Shown here piece after piece: positions 17,495 through 25,835 of a stretch of 64,000 nucleotides of DNA (position 1 is the stretch's first letter; every line of letters begins with the position of its first letter). The translations under genes were made by a program, and so were the position numbers. The DNA lies in assembly GCA_910585595.1 (NCBI GenBank), contig CAJUET010000006.1:24963-88962 (forward strand), written 5' to 3'. The stretch comes from an uncultured Christensenella sp. Lineage in GTDB: Bacteria; Bacillota; Clostridia; Christensenellales; Borkfalkiaceae. Below the pieces are notes generated by a model, which saw nothing but the letters and a program-made list of their open reading frames with translations, searched no databases and was not told where the DNA came from.

Positions 17495-17522
17495 AAAAGC
17501 GCCCCCGGAGGAGCGCTTTTTT
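17495..17522. terminator. terminator of the leftward prophage operon
   Basis: AAAAGCGC (17495-17502) and GCGCTTTT (17513-17520) with a C/G-rich loop and A/T tracts on both sides; about 90 bp after the last operon gene. Confidence 0.65.
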
Positions 17523-17610
17523 GCTTCATCGATTATACGCCTATAAGCGCGGGCGTTCCGCGCTGTTTTTGCTTGCTATTCAATTCGCCTACGGGTTACA
17601 AATACGGAGG

Positions 17611-18696
17611 TCAACATCGTCGCGTTCTCCTTCGACGTTTCCAACAGTCGCAAGGCGTTCCGTCTGCACGGTGTCCCGTATCTTTACAATCTAAGCAGAT
17701 AAAATGTCGCTTTAAGTCCTCTTCACAATAACCCAACCGTTCGAGGTGAACCCGCCGTTCCCGCGCATACCTTTCCTTTTGCTCCGTAATCTGTCTTACA
17801 CGCTCGCGCAGATCTTCGGACGTTCCCTCTATTTCTTCCAAAGCCTCTGCCTTTGCAAGTTCAATTTCGGTCTTTCTAAGCCCTTGGAAGCAGTCGCTGT
17901 AATCTCGATCCGCTTTGAGGTTGTTCTCGATCTTGTTTAATCTCCTCTCTTCCGCGCACTGCACCGCAGCATAATAATCCGTGTACCCTGTTTGTGCGTT
18001 AAGCCGTTCTATTTGCTTCTGCTTGTCCTGTACGCCTTTTTGTATGTATTTCACGATTTGAGCCTTTAACTGCCGCATACGGCTTGATTTGACCCTAAAT
18101 GTTACGCGAATCTTATGATTGATAGATTTCTCAATTCCCTCATCGCCCTCAACCTCGACAATACCGTTATCTTCATGACTTAGAATTTCGATTGTCCTTG
18201 ATACAGTTGTCGGCGATATATTAAGTTTTCGGGCAATTCCGCGGTAAGAAGAATGAAGTCCGCGCGGAGAAAACCCGCGGATATAACCCAAAATTTCTAT
18301 TTGTTCGGACGTCAAATATTTTTCCTGCCCGTTATCCTTAACGACTATAAAATAGAACCAATCCGGAATTTCGATATATTCTTTCGTTACCGGCTCTCCG
18401 CCCCTGAATTTATATTGAGAGATCTTTTCTCCGCGTTCAAACGAATCGCTGTCTTTAATCTTCCGAATCGTTCGTGCAATAGTTGGAATGGAACGATTAT
18501 ATCGAGCGCCTAATTCTCTATATTTGAACTTGGCGACATTCTCACCGCGCCCGAAGCCGCGGATCGCACTTGCGATTATGCGATCGCTCCCCGTCAGATG
18601 AATATCTCCGAACACGCTTAAATCGAGCGGTCGACTGATTTTCGCCGCGTGAGACTGTCCCGATCTATCAAGTTTTTCTGCCGTTTTTGGATTCAT
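17611..18696 (-). CDS. winged-helix protein with C-terminal zinc-finger, probable replication protein
   Basis: 361 residues. The N-terminal half has two helix-turn-helix regions (YRELGARYNRSIPTIARTI, ~60-80, and SYRGIARKLNISPTTVSRTI, ~150-170). The middle is a charged coiled coil. The end has CLDCKDTGHRADGTPCDCW, a four-cysteine knuckle like those of DnaC/DnaI helicase loaders. This mix suggests a plasmid- or phage-type replication initiator/loader. No HUH or AAA motif is visible. It is the last gene of the operon, next to the putative origin region. Confidence 0.55.
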   Translation of the reverse strand: MNPKTAEKLDRSGQSHAAKISRPLDLSVFGDIHLTGSDRIIASAIRGFGRGENVAKFKYRELGARYNRSIPTIARTIRKIKDSDSFERGEKISQYKFRGGEPVTKEYIEIPDWFYFIVVKDNGQEKYLTSEQIEILGYIRGFSPRGLHSSYRGIARKLNISPTTVSRTIEILSHEDNGIVEVEGDEGIEKSINHKIRVTFRVKSSRMRQLKAQIVKYIQKGVQDKQKQIERLNAQTGYTDYYAAVQCAEERRLNKIENNLKADRDYSDCFQGLRKTEIELAKAEALEEIEGTSEDLRERVRQITEQKERYARERRVHLERLGYCEEDLKRHFICLDCKDTGHRADGTPCDCWKRRRRTRRC

Positions 18697-18718
18697 TCCT
18701 TTCCCTTCTTTCGGTTCT

Positions 18719-19717
18719 TTAACTCAAACGTTGTGATAATTCATACTCCGCGATCGCCTCGAAGATCGGAAGCGCCTGATACGGTACTACCGCGTTTCCG
18801 ATCCCTCTAAGTCTGTCCACCCGAGCGGAAACCCCATCAGCCACTCGACCCACGTCGGGTTCAGCTTCCCACCATTCCCCGCCGACATTCCCCGACGCTC
18901 CTCTTCCGTGATCGTCCCCTGCTCCTGCAAATTGCGCAGTTTCGTCCGCGCGCCCGAACAGCCCCAGCTCGTCGCCTGCGGCGTCGGATATAGGGCTACA
19001 TACTTGTGCAGATTGAACTGATGAGCGCCGTTGAACCCAACGTTCTTGCTGTCTGCAACCGTAGGTGTCGGGAACGTTTCCCGAATAGTACCCCCCCCCT
19101 GCGCTTCGAAATATGCTACCTGCTCCGAAAGATGTTTCTGCTTCTGATTGACCCACCGCTCTGCCAGATTCGCGTTTGTCCGCCCCGAAAACTCCCCGTC
19201 GCTCGCCGTCGGCGTGCGCCACAAGGAACACACGCTCCCGCTTGTGCGGCGCTCCCACGTCACAAGCGCCCCATATTCCCCACCCCACGTGATACCCCAA
19301 CGCGGCAAGGTCGGAAAGGATTCGTCGGAAATACCGTTGATTTTCTCTTGAAAATAAACCGGGCGTATTTTCACCGACAAACCAGCGCGGGCGAACTTCT
19401 CCGAGCACTCGCGCAACCTCTCCCCACAGGTCACGCTCGTCACGATCGCCCCGACCCTTTCCTGCAAGGCTGTAAGGCTGGCACGGGAATCCTGCGGAAA
19501 CGACCGTGATTTCTTCGGGAGCGATTCCACGCTCTCTAAGCCGCTCATTTGTAACTGTTCGTATGTCATGCAGATTCGGCACTCCCTTAAAGTTCTTTGC
19601 AAGCACTTTGCTTGCGTACCCGTCTATCTCGCATTGGGCGACCGTTCTGAACCCCGCCCACTCTGCGGCAAGATCCAATCCGCCGATTCCGCTGCATAAT
19701 GATATATGTTTTAACAT
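18719..19717 (-). CDS. dcm: C5-cytosine DNA methyltransferase
   Basis: 332 residues with the motif order of the family: I (CSGIGGLDLAAEWAGF), IV with catalytic Cys (GFPCQPYS, ~80), VI (GENTPGL), VIII (HKRERVFLVA) and X (RGIGNAVVP). The target-recognition part (~175-300) is Gly/Ser/Ala-rich. ATG follows the dam stop TAA without a gap. The gene carries a G9 run (plus-strand C9 at 19091-19099) at about codon 207 and wholly contains a second same-strand frame. It probably protects element DNA or marks host DNA; no restriction enzyme gene is adjacent. Confidence 0.88.
   Translation of the reverse strand: MLKHISLCSGIGGLDLAAEWAGFRTVAQCEIDGYASKVLAKNFKGVPNLHDIRTVTNERLRERGIAPEEITVVSAGFPCQPYSLAGKGRGDRDERDLWGEVARVLGEVRPRWFVGENTPGLFSRENQRYFRRILSDLAALGYHVGWGIWGACDVGAPHKRERVFLVAHADGERRGVFGADKRESGRAVGQSEAETSFGAGSIFRSAGGGYYSGNVPDTYGCRQQERWVQRRSSVQSAQVCSPISDAAGDELGLFGRADETAQFAGAGDDHGRGASGNVGGEWWEAEPDVGRVADGVSARVDRLRGIGNAVVPYQALPIFEAIAEYELSQRLS
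18787..19569 (-). CDS. conserved phage-type protein encoded in an alternate frame inside dcm
   Basis: About 261 residues, shifted by one nucleotide relative to dcm. It carries repeated TPT-type blocks (SLWRTPTASDGE, TFPTPTVADSKN, LYPTPQATSWG), an early FPQDSRASLTAL and the closing LNPTWVEWLMGFPLGWTDL. I recognise this block set from stand-alone phage proteins often found near cytosine methyltransferases, so it does not look like a chance frame. ATG 19569 has only AAGGGAG at long spacing; 19548 is another option. Translation might depend on slippage at the G9 run. Confidence 0.5.
   Translation of the reverse strand: MTYEQLQMSGLESVESLPKKSRSFPQDSRASLTALQERVGAIVTSVTCGERLRECSEKFARAGLSVKIRPVYFQEKINGISDESFPTLPRWGITWGGEYGALVTWERRTSGSVCSLWRTPTASDGEFSGRTNANLAERWVNQKQKHLSEQVAYFEAQGGGTIRETFPTPTVADSKNVGFNGAHQFNLHKYVALYPTPQATSWGCSGARTKLRNLQEQGTITEEERRGMSAGNGGKLNPTWVEWLMGFPLGWTDLEGSETR
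19091..19099 (-). repeat. G9 tract inside dcm
   Basis: Nine C on the plus strand, nine G in the coding strand, about codon 207. Loss of one G moves the dcm frame exactly into the nested frame (…GGG then TIRETF), which would replace motif X by the LNPTWVEWLMGF ending. Confidence 0.6.
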
Positions 19718-20512
19718 TTAGACACCCCCCCCCATGATCGTAAGCAACGGGGGTTGAAAGTTCATGTACAGCTTTTCCGTTCGCGCTGCGCCCGTTTGTG
19801 CCGTCGTTCGCTTCTCCGCTGTGTACCAACCTTTCAAAGCGTTGTTGTATAATTCGTTATCATAAGAGGAAAGAATTATTTTCGATTTACTGTTCACCAC
19901 GACCCGCAACAGTTCTTCATGCTGTGCATCCGTCATTTCGTGCTTGTACATATTCTTATCGCGTAAATCGAGCGGATAAGGCGGATCAAGATATAAAAGC
20001 GCATCCGTACTGTTATATCGTTTAATGAGTTCGATCGCGTCAATGTTCTCGATCTGCGCCTGTTTCAAACGCCCGCACACATTCAGAACGACGTCGGGCA
20101 AGCGATTCCATACGTCTGCACAGCGCGGCCCATTGTGTTTTTGCACGTTTCGCCAACTCTTTTTTGAATGGTTGCACGTCGCATAAGACTGATGAAAGCG
20201 CACCACCGTCCGCCGCGCCTGTTCTACGGGATCGTCTGATTTCTCCATACAGGAAAGGAACTCTTCCCGCGACCACGGTGTGAGATCCAACGCCCGCGCG
20301 AGTTCTTCCGGGAAGTCCCGGCACACCCGAAATAGATTTACGACGTTTCCGTCAATATCGTTGATTGTTTCGATCCTGCACGCAGATTTCGTAAAAAACA
20401 CCGCGCCGCTCCCGAAGAACGGTTCGCAGTAGACTTTATGCGGCGGAAAAAACGATACGATCCACGGCGCAATCCGCCATTTAGCTCCCGCATACTTTAA
20501 TAGCGCGTTCAT
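19718..20512 (-). CDS. dam: D12-class N6-adenine DNA methyltransferase
   Basis: 264 residues: motif I-like KYAGAKWRIAPWI and CEPFFGSGAVFF near the N terminus, catalytic DPPY in LLYLDPPYPLD near residue 177. This is the Dam/D12 fold that usually methylates GATC or a related site. The C terminus runs through a second G9 tract (19725-19733) directly before the stop, and dcm begins at the next base. The upstream wHTH gene ends 6 nt away. Confidence 0.9.
   Translation of the reverse strand: MNALLKYAGAKWRIAPWIVSFFPPHKVYCEPFFGSGAVFFTKSACRIETINDIDGNVVNLFRVCRDFPEELARALDLTPWSREEFLSCMEKSDDPVEQARRTVVRFHQSYATCNHSKKSWRNVQKHNGPRCADVWNRLPDVVLNVCGRLKQAQIENIDAIELIKRYNSTDALLYLDPPYPLDLRDKNMYKHEMTDAQHEELLRVVVNSKSKIILSSYDNELYNNALKGWYTAEKRTTAQTGAARTEKLYMNFQPPLLTIMGGGV
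19725..19733 (-). repeat. G9 tract at the end of dam
   Basis: Codes for the Gly run in IMGGGV-stop. Gain of one G would read past the stop for about 40 codons into the dcm start region; loss of one G ends a few codons later. Immediately ahead of the dcm ATG, so slippage could alter coupling. Confidence 0.5.
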
Positions 20513-20518
20513 CGCTTT

Positions 20519-20755
20519 TCAAACTCTCGCTTCCTTTTTCAGATCCAACTTGCCTTCTTTGGTTATTACGATCAGACCTGCGGCGGCAAGTTTGCCGACG
20601 TTATAACGCACGGTGGAACGCGCACAGCCTAATTTTTCCGCCAATTCGTGATAACTTACACGCCGTGCGCCGTCTATCAAATATTCTTCCGATAACATAC
20701 GGTACAGCCGCACCGCCACTTTTTCAAGTGCATTCGCCGGTTCCTGCATTGACAT
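20519..20755 (-). CDS. small winged-helix DNA-binding protein
   Basis: 78 residues with one helix-turn-helix (VSYHELAEKLGCARSTVRY) followed by a wing (KLAAAGLIVITKEGKL). It overlaps the end of the upstream gene by 32 bp in another frame, so coupling is likely. Probably regulates late operon genes or replication. No closer family can be named. Confidence 0.6.
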   Translation of the reverse strand: MSMQEPANALEKVAVRLYRMLSEEYLIDGARRVSYHELAEKLGCARSTVRYNVGKLAAAGLIVITKEGKLDLKKEARV

Positions 20756-21308
20756 TTCCCGCCCCCTTTTCCGTTTTCTTTTTCTTCGTCTTATTCCGAT
20801 ACTCTTTCATCAATTTATCCGCAAGCGTTTCCGCCGCTTGTTCCGGCTCCCCTTCTGCGCCCTCTGCGCTTTGCCTTGCACTTCCGTCTGTTTGCTCGGC
20901 TTCCTCGTTCTCCCCGTTCTCCTGCGCCGCCTGCGCGCTCTCCGCGCCTTCTTCAATGGTTGTCATGTCTATTCCGAGCCGTTCCGCAAGATCCGCGAAA
21001 AATTCTTGTGCTTCCTGCCGTATTTCCTCGTCGATCAGTTTTTTTATCACGTTCGGTTTTCGGAAGATCAAATATCTACGTTCTTTTCTCGGAATCAATT
21101 TCTTGTGCTTTTGGAGAATTCTATATTCTTCCTGCGCCTCCTCGATTTGGCACTTTAATTTCAGAAGATAATATTCGGTGCAGTATTCGTTTAATATCTG
21201 AGCCCCTATTACCGGGTACGCTTCACCATAGAGCGTAGGACGCGCTTCGTTCAGATCGTCGAAAATTTTATAAAACGAATCGTTTAATTCTCTGATTTCA
21301 TCCTTCAT
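20724..21308 (-). CDS. charged helical protein downstream of the pI-like ATPase
   Basis: 194 residues, unrecognised. A helical, Glu/Lys-rich N-terminal two thirds (KLKCQIEEAQEEYRILQKHK) leads to an acidic Ala/Gly/Glu tail and a final Lys run. No signal peptide or membrane segment. It overlaps the Zot-like gene by 4 bp, so a role with it is possible but not shown. Confidence 0.55.
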   Translation of the reverse strand: MKDEIRELNDSFYKIFDDLNEARPTLYGEAYPVIGAQILNEYCTEYYLLKLKCQIEEAQEEYRILQKHKKLIPRKERRYLIFRKPNVIKKLIDEEIRQEAQEFFADLAERLGIDMTTIEEGAESAQAAQENGENEEAEQTDGSARQSAEGAEGEPEQAAETLADKLMKEYRNKTKKKKTEKGAGNVNAGTGECT

Positions 21309-22132
21309 ATAACGTTCTCCTGCTTGTTTTTTTCCTCGATCTCCTGACGATATTTCGGTTTGCCGGACTTGTAGAACTTCTTTTCCCGCTCCGTGATCTT
21401 TTCCGTTTTCGTCTGCGGCGGATAATCGAAGTCTTTCCCTTCCGCAGGTAAGAACTCTTTCAATTTTTCGTGGCTGTCGAAATTCTCGAAGATATTACCC
21501 TCGTGTACTTTCGTGGTTTCCTTGTATGTTTTTTCGCCCTTTTCTATGTATTGCTGGGCGGCGCTCCAATTCTCGAACTCACGGCAATACCACGTTGATT
21601 TGGCGACGTTCCCCGCGGCGTCTTTCTCGTTCTCCATCCTCTGTATCTCGATGACGTGCACGCCGAGTTCCTTTATGTTTCTATCTATCAGCATCCCGCG
21701 CTGCGCAAGTAGGTAAATGTCGTAATATCCTTGTCGGTGGATCTCAAATGCGTAACTTGCCCAATCCGGGAACGTTGCGCTCTTGCGGCTGTCATAAATC
21801 CGCTGTGCTTCGTCGATGACGAGCGTACTCCCGGGCGCTATCCGCTCCGTGTCTATTTCCTCGTTCTCGACCCCGAAGTAATAACCGTTAAGAAAATACG
21901 GCTCGTAATACTTCCGATACCCAACGTGCAGTTTTACGTTGTAATTCGTATAGAACGGAACTTTATCCGGCACGGTATAATTTCTGTCGTATTTCCTGTT
22001 CGCCTCCTCGATGATCCGGCAGGAACGGCGCAGGAGATTCCTGCCATCGGTAATATACTTCTCTTTAAGGAGATACGTTGCAAACGCTGTTTTCCCCGCC
22101 CCCGTTTCGCCGATGATGAACGTTAAACTCAT
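21305..22132 (-). CDS. Zot/pI-like morphogenesis ATPase
   Basis: 275 residues. Walker A GETGAGKT is at residues 8-15, Walker B STLVIDEAQRIYDSRKS near 115, and the Zot-specific block HRQGYYDIYLLAQRGMLIDRNIKELG (split over ~133-158) follows. Zot/pI proteins drive extrusion of filamentous phage through the envelope and are the hallmark gene of inoviruses. There is no clear membrane helix, unlike M13 pI, so the envelope-spanning part may be supplied by the 647-residue membrane protein upstream. No SD precedes the ATG; a convergent small RNA starts 60 bp upstream. Confidence 0.8.
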   Translation of the reverse strand: MSLTFIIGETGAGKTAFATYLLKEKYITDGRNLLRRSCRIIEEANRKYDRNYTVPDKVPFYTNYNVKLHVGYRKYYEPYFLNGYYFGVENEEIDTERIAPGSTLVIDEAQRIYDSRKSATFPDWASYAFEIHRQGYYDIYLLAQRGMLIDRNIKELGVHVIEIQRMENEKDAAGNVAKSTWYCREFENWSAAQQYIEKGEKTYKETTKVHEGNIFENFDSHEKLKEFLPAEGKDFDYPPQTKTEKITEREKKFYKSGKPKYRQEIEEKNKQENVI

Positions 22133-22157
22133 AACTTAAATATTTTTCAGAAACCCC

Positions 22158-22186
22158 TTGACTTTTTTTTCGGAATTGCATATAAT
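22158..22186 (+). promoter_or_regulatory. promoter of a plus-strand small RNA against the phage operon
   Basis: TTGACT (22158-22163), 17-nt spacer, TATAAT (22181-22186), pointing against all operon genes. Confidence 0.7.
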
Positions 22187-22192
22187 GTAAGT

Positions 22193-22259
22193 GTCATCAG
22201 GACAGATGCGCTTCGGCGTATCAACCCACGTCAGCCGTAAGGGGGCGTGGTCTTTTTTT
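22193..22259 (+). ncRNA. structured ~67-nt small RNA in the gap before the pI-like gene
   Basis: It begins near 22193 and ends in a U-run at 22251-22259. First stem-loop: GATGCGC-TTCG-GCGTATC (22205-22222), a UUCG tetraloop with one G-U pair. Second: CCACG...CGTGG (22226-22250) as terminator. No ORF. It is antisense to the operon mRNA between the large membrane protein and the pI-like gene; alternatives are copy control or priming of the complementary DNA strand. Confidence 0.6.
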
Positions 22260-24201
22260 ATTTTCTTTCCTTTTTATTTTTGAAGTGCTTATTCCATGCC
22301 TTCATTTTTTTCTTATATGTCTTTCTATGTTTCCGCGTATCATTATGCACTTCTGCTTGGATCTTCTTTAATTCTTTTTTAGTTAATTTATCTTGTGTTT
22401 TTTCTAAATCACCGGGGAAAATTGATTTCGGGGGCTTCCCGTTCCCCTGCTTCACTCCGACGATCACTTGCCGTCCGACAATCGAATCTTTTTTCAATGT
22501 AGCGTGTTTCTTCGGCTTTAATACAAGTTTCGGAATGTAGTTCTTTCCCTCTTTCAGTTTCTGTTCCTTGCCCTTGCGGGAATAGACCTTCACCACCGCG
22601 AGCGCACCGTCGTCCTTCCGCTGCTCGATCGCCGCGATATTCCGCGGTTTTTTTATGTCTGAACGTCCGCTTAAATATCCGTCCGTGGTCTTGTATATCC
22701 TGCCCGTTTTATCCGGCTTAGGATCGGGCGCATTGTATTTCTCCTCTCTGCGCCGCTTCACAGCCCGCGCTATCATCCGGAACGGCGCCGAGATCATCAG
22801 CCATATCAGAACGGCAAAGCGCTGCATTAGCCACCACACGCCTTTTAACAGCCATAACAACGCCCTTCCGATAGACTTCAAAAACTTACCTACGGCGGGA
22901 ATGAAAATTCCGAGGATCGTCGGCAACAAAATCAACACGGCAATTACAACGATTAAGTACACCCACCAAGTCGACTTACCCGTGAAAAAACACTTTAATG
23001 CGTTCCAAATTTTTTCAAAAGTATTAAATAACCGCGATAAAACCGTATCAGGCTTATTACTTGGACGTTCGCCGCTCGTCTGTTTACCGTCTACAACTCC
23101 CAAATTATATACTTTTCCGTTCGTTTCAAATTTTAAGCGCAAAATACTTACGTCCGAAACCTCAGTATATTTTTTACGAATCAATTGTGAAGGACTCGAA
23201 GTATATTCATAGTTAGTCTCTGCAAAAAGCAAAACCCATTCTTTATTTGCTATTGCTTCTTTATCTGGGTCTTTTAAGTTATTGGAAGCAGAAAACTTTT
23301 CAGCGGATTGAACACGATTCCAAGTATAAGTTTTCGTAAACAATGTTCCTACTACTGTTACGGTATCTACATTCGATAACGTAACTATCTTTGATTCTTT
23401 TTCGCCGTACTCTTTTTTTACTACGCTATGATTTAATTCATTTCCAATACCCGAAAGATCAACCGATTGCGATGTATAATAAACATCAGCGTCAATCAAT
23501 TTATCCATAGGTTTATTTGTTGAAAACGCAACATAATGATTATCTTGACTTTTATGCCCGCCAAAGATAACTCCCGTCCAGTTTCTCAAATATCCGACAA
23601 ATTTATCCGTAATTTCAATCGTCTCTATTTCTATACAACCGTAATGAACTTCACCATTTTCTACAAGTACTCCCCATAGCTTGCCAACCTCAAAAGCAAC
23701 AGCATTTATCGTATTATCGTTGCCCGTTTCCTCGTCAATATCTTTTATCCATTTACGGTAAATGCTCGTAATATTGTAATAACGAATTATATCCTCGACC
23801 ATAACAAAGTTATCGACTTTATACTTACAAAGCACCCCATCACAACTTAACAACGTTAAAGAGTAAAGGCGCGTTCCGTCAACATTTTCCGTAAGCGACA
23901 TATTGATTTCCGTCGCTACGAGATTTTGCGTTTTCTGCGACGGTTGATATGTATATATGAAAAGTTCGCCCGCAGTACTTTCCGCGATCTGTATGACTTT
24001 TATCGAATAATCTCTTGCGTTGTCGGGGTATTCCTCAACGTTAAAATTTTCGTCTTTCTGCAAGTCCTCTAATGCACCCGTGTAACCCGTTTCAGCCGCG
24101 AAAGCGGTTACGCCCGCTGCGCCCGTCAGAAATAACGGGAGTATTAAGAGCATAACCGCCAACACCGCGAAAAAGCGTTTATGTAGTTTCCGCTTTTCCA
24201 T
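22258..24201 (-). CDS. 647-residue signal-peptide membrane protein of the prophage
   Basis: Cleavable Sec signal (LLILPLFLTGAAGVTAFAAE), about 370 residues of predicted extracellular beta-rich sequence, then strongly hydrophobic helices around residues 410-500 (WWVYLIVVIAVLILLPTILG and further) and a basic cytoplasmic tail of ~150 residues. Position before the pI-like ATPase matches the pIII/pVI adsorption and cap proteins of filamentous phages, but there is no sequence motif to prove it. SD-like AAGGCGGTGGG upstream. The tail might replace the membrane part missing from the pI-like protein. Confidence 0.6.
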   Translation of the reverse strand: MEKRKLHKRFFAVLAVMLLILPLFLTGAAGVTAFAAETGYTGALEDLQKDENFNVEEYPDNARDYSIKVIQIAESTAGELFIYTYQPSQKTQNLVATEINMSLTENVDGTRLYSLTLLSCDGVLCKYKVDNFVMVEDIIRYYNITSIYRKWIKDIDEETGNDNTINAVAFEVGKLWGVLVENGEVHYGCIEIETIEITDKFVGYLRNWTGVIFGGHKSQDNHYVAFSTNKPMDKLIDADVYYTSQSVDLSGIGNELNHSVVKKEYGEKESKIVTLSNVDTVTVVGTLFTKTYTWNRVQSAEKFSASNNLKDPDKEAIANKEWVLLFAETNYEYTSSPSQLIRKKYTEVSDVSILRLKFETNGKVYNLGVVDGKQTSGERPSNKPDTVLSRLFNTFEKIWNALKCFFTGKSTWWVYLIVVIAVLILLPTILGIFIPAVGKFLKSIGRALLWLLKGVWWLMQRFAVLIWLMISAPFRMIARAVKRRREEKYNAPDPKPDKTGRIYKTTDGYLSGRSDIKKPRNIAAIEQRKDDGALAVVKVYSRKGKEQKLKEGKNYIPKLVLKPKKHATLKKDSIVGRQVIVGVKQGNGKPPKSIFPGDLEKTQDKLTKKELKKIQAEVHNDTRKHRKTYKKKMKAWNKHFKNKKERK

Positions 24202-24212
24202 TTCCCACCGCC

Positions 24213-25313
24213 TTATAAAATGATATGGTCATCGTCTGGCGTAATACTATCCGCAGGGACGAATAACGGCGTGAAATCTGCCGCAATGTTTTCTTTCGTT
24301 ACAACTTTCGAAAGAATAACCTTATCGCCGTAATATACTTCACAAGTCGCCTTACAGTCAATGTACGGGTACGCCCCACCGTTTGCCCTTGTCAAACCCT
24401 CTAAAACTGTTTCTGCACTCCCCTGAAAGTGTAACATTTTCATCACCATTTCTTGATCGGCAGTAAAAAGATAAAACGATTCGTAGGGACTACCGTTAAT
24501 ATGAACGTCCGTTATGCCGCCGGGAGATACGTATCCCACATGACAAGGTCCGTTAAGACCGCAATCTCTTAAAAGTTGTTCTTTGAATGTGAGTTCCGCT
24601 TTTGTTGCTCTGATAGAAGGGCGCAATGTTCCCACCCCAAATTCACGGATATATGGACTAAAAACATACTTGTATCCGTTGAAAGTTATTTTTGAGTCGA
24701 AATTATTGAAGTTATAAATAGGTTTGCCGTTGTTCATCCCTGTTTGGGTCAAACTTCCTATATCAAGAACCACCTCTGTCGGACGGGCAATGTAATCGAC
24801 CGCTACCGTCGCATAGACGTTTTCGTGGTTCGTATCAATCCGCAGTTCGATCTTCTCACCGAACGCCTCGGAACAAGTTAAAAGAATCTCCTGCTGATTG
24901 ACCGAAGCGGTGACGTAATCTGTAACCGTCTTTCCGCTTGCCCATGTGCTTTGCGCGTTCTTGAACGAAAGCGAAGCCCGCAATCTCTTATCCGTCGTAT
25001 TTTCCGGGGAGAATCTCACCTTAATTTTTACGGCAGTTTCCGCTTCAGCAGGTACGGCGTTCGCTTCGTATTCTTCCGCGCTCAATGCGTACGCAGTAAG
25101 GGTGATCCCGCTTTGTTCGCTGTCGCTCATAAGCACGTTACCTGCGATCAAATCGCTTCCTCCCTCTTCCGCAACTTCCTGCTTAAACCAATTCGAGGGC
25201 TTTTGTTTGCCGTGCCCCCAAAGTTCCAACCCGCCCAACGTTGCGCCGCCTAAAACCACAAGCGCGAGCAAGCCCGAAAAAAATTTCTTGATTCCGCCTT
25301 TTTCACCTTTCAT
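24213..25313 (-). CDS. 366-residue secreted or membrane-anchored beta-rich protein
   Basis: N-terminal signal/anchor (FFSGLLALVVLGGATLGGLEL, in two parts around residues 11-31) followed by an extracellular region with two beta-sandwich-like halves. No known domain recognised. SD AAAGGAG. It ends 11 bp before the 647-residue protein start, so both are probably made together as virion or assembly proteins. Confidence 0.55.
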   Translation of the reverse strand: MKGEKGGIKKFFSGLLALVVLGGATLGGLELWGHGKQKPSNWFKQEVAEEGGSDLIAGNVLMSDSEQSGITLTAYALSAEEYEANAVPAEAETAVKIKVRFSPENTTDKRLRASLSFKNAQSTWASGKTVTDYVTASVNQQEILLTCSEAFGEKIELRIDTNHENVYATVAVDYIARPTEVVLDIGSLTQTGMNNGKPIYNFNNFDSKITFNGYKYVFSPYIREFGVGTLRPSIRATKAELTFKEQLLRDCGLNGPCHVGYVSPGGITDVHINGSPYESFYLFTADQEMVMKMLHFQGSAETVLEGLTRANGGAYPYIDCKATCEVYYGDKVILSKVVTKENIAADFTPLFVPADSITPDDDHIIL

Positions 25314-25365
25314 CTTTCTTTCTCCTTTTATTCTTTACGCCATGCGTGCGGCGCTGCACTTCTTT

Positions 25366-25563
25366 TTAGAATTTCCCGAACATTTCCGCTACGCGCTCGT
25401 CCGCTAACAGATACTTACACGAATAATCATACAAACAGTGATCTGACCGCTTTATGCGCAATTTCTTGCTGTGCGGATCATACTCGATCAACTGCGTTTC
25501 CTTCGGTAATTTGATCGCTTCTTCCGGCGTTACTTCCCACATCTGAACACTGACTTCTTTCAT
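25366..25563 (-). CDS. 65-residue small prophage protein
   Basis: Overlaps the preceding gene by 4 bp (ATGA) and has AAGGAG at good distance. No membrane segment; a small acidic-basic alpha/beta protein with two Cys. Not recognised. Too polar for a filamentous-phage major coat protein. Confidence 0.55.
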   Translation of the reverse strand: MKEVSVQMWEVTPEEAIKLPKETQLIEYDPHSKKLRIKRSDHCLYDYSCKYLLADERVAEMFGKF

Positions 25564-25832
25564 GACTTTCTCCTTCGGATCGCGCTTACATGCGCATCGT
25601 GGATCGTGCGAAGATCCAACGCCGTTGCGTCTGTTTGCTTAACTTCTCCACCCACGCCCGGTTCGTCGTAATATTCGATTTTGATATAAATGCGAAAAAG
25701 CTCCGCGCTTCCTCTGCACGGATAAAAATTTGAAATAGATACCGATCTCGTTTGAGGGTGTCCGCGCAAACTGTCGTAATATTGCTTTGCCGTTTCGCAC
25801 TCCTCTTTCCGTCCGATCACACGAATTTCCAT
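25560..25832 (-). CDS. 90-residue DUF3970-like small protein
   Basis: MEIRVIGRKEECETAKQYY at the N terminus resembles DUF3970 proteins of Bacillus and phages. The rest is a single alpha/beta domain. Start ATG follows GGAGTAGGTC, and the upstream stop lies inside that site. Function unknown. Confidence 0.6.
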   Translation of the reverse strand: MEIRVIGRKEECETAKQYYDSLRGHPQTRSVSISNFYPCRGSAELFRIYIKIEYYDEPGVGGEVKQTDATALDLRTIHDAHVSAIRRRKS

Positions 25833-25835
25833 GAC

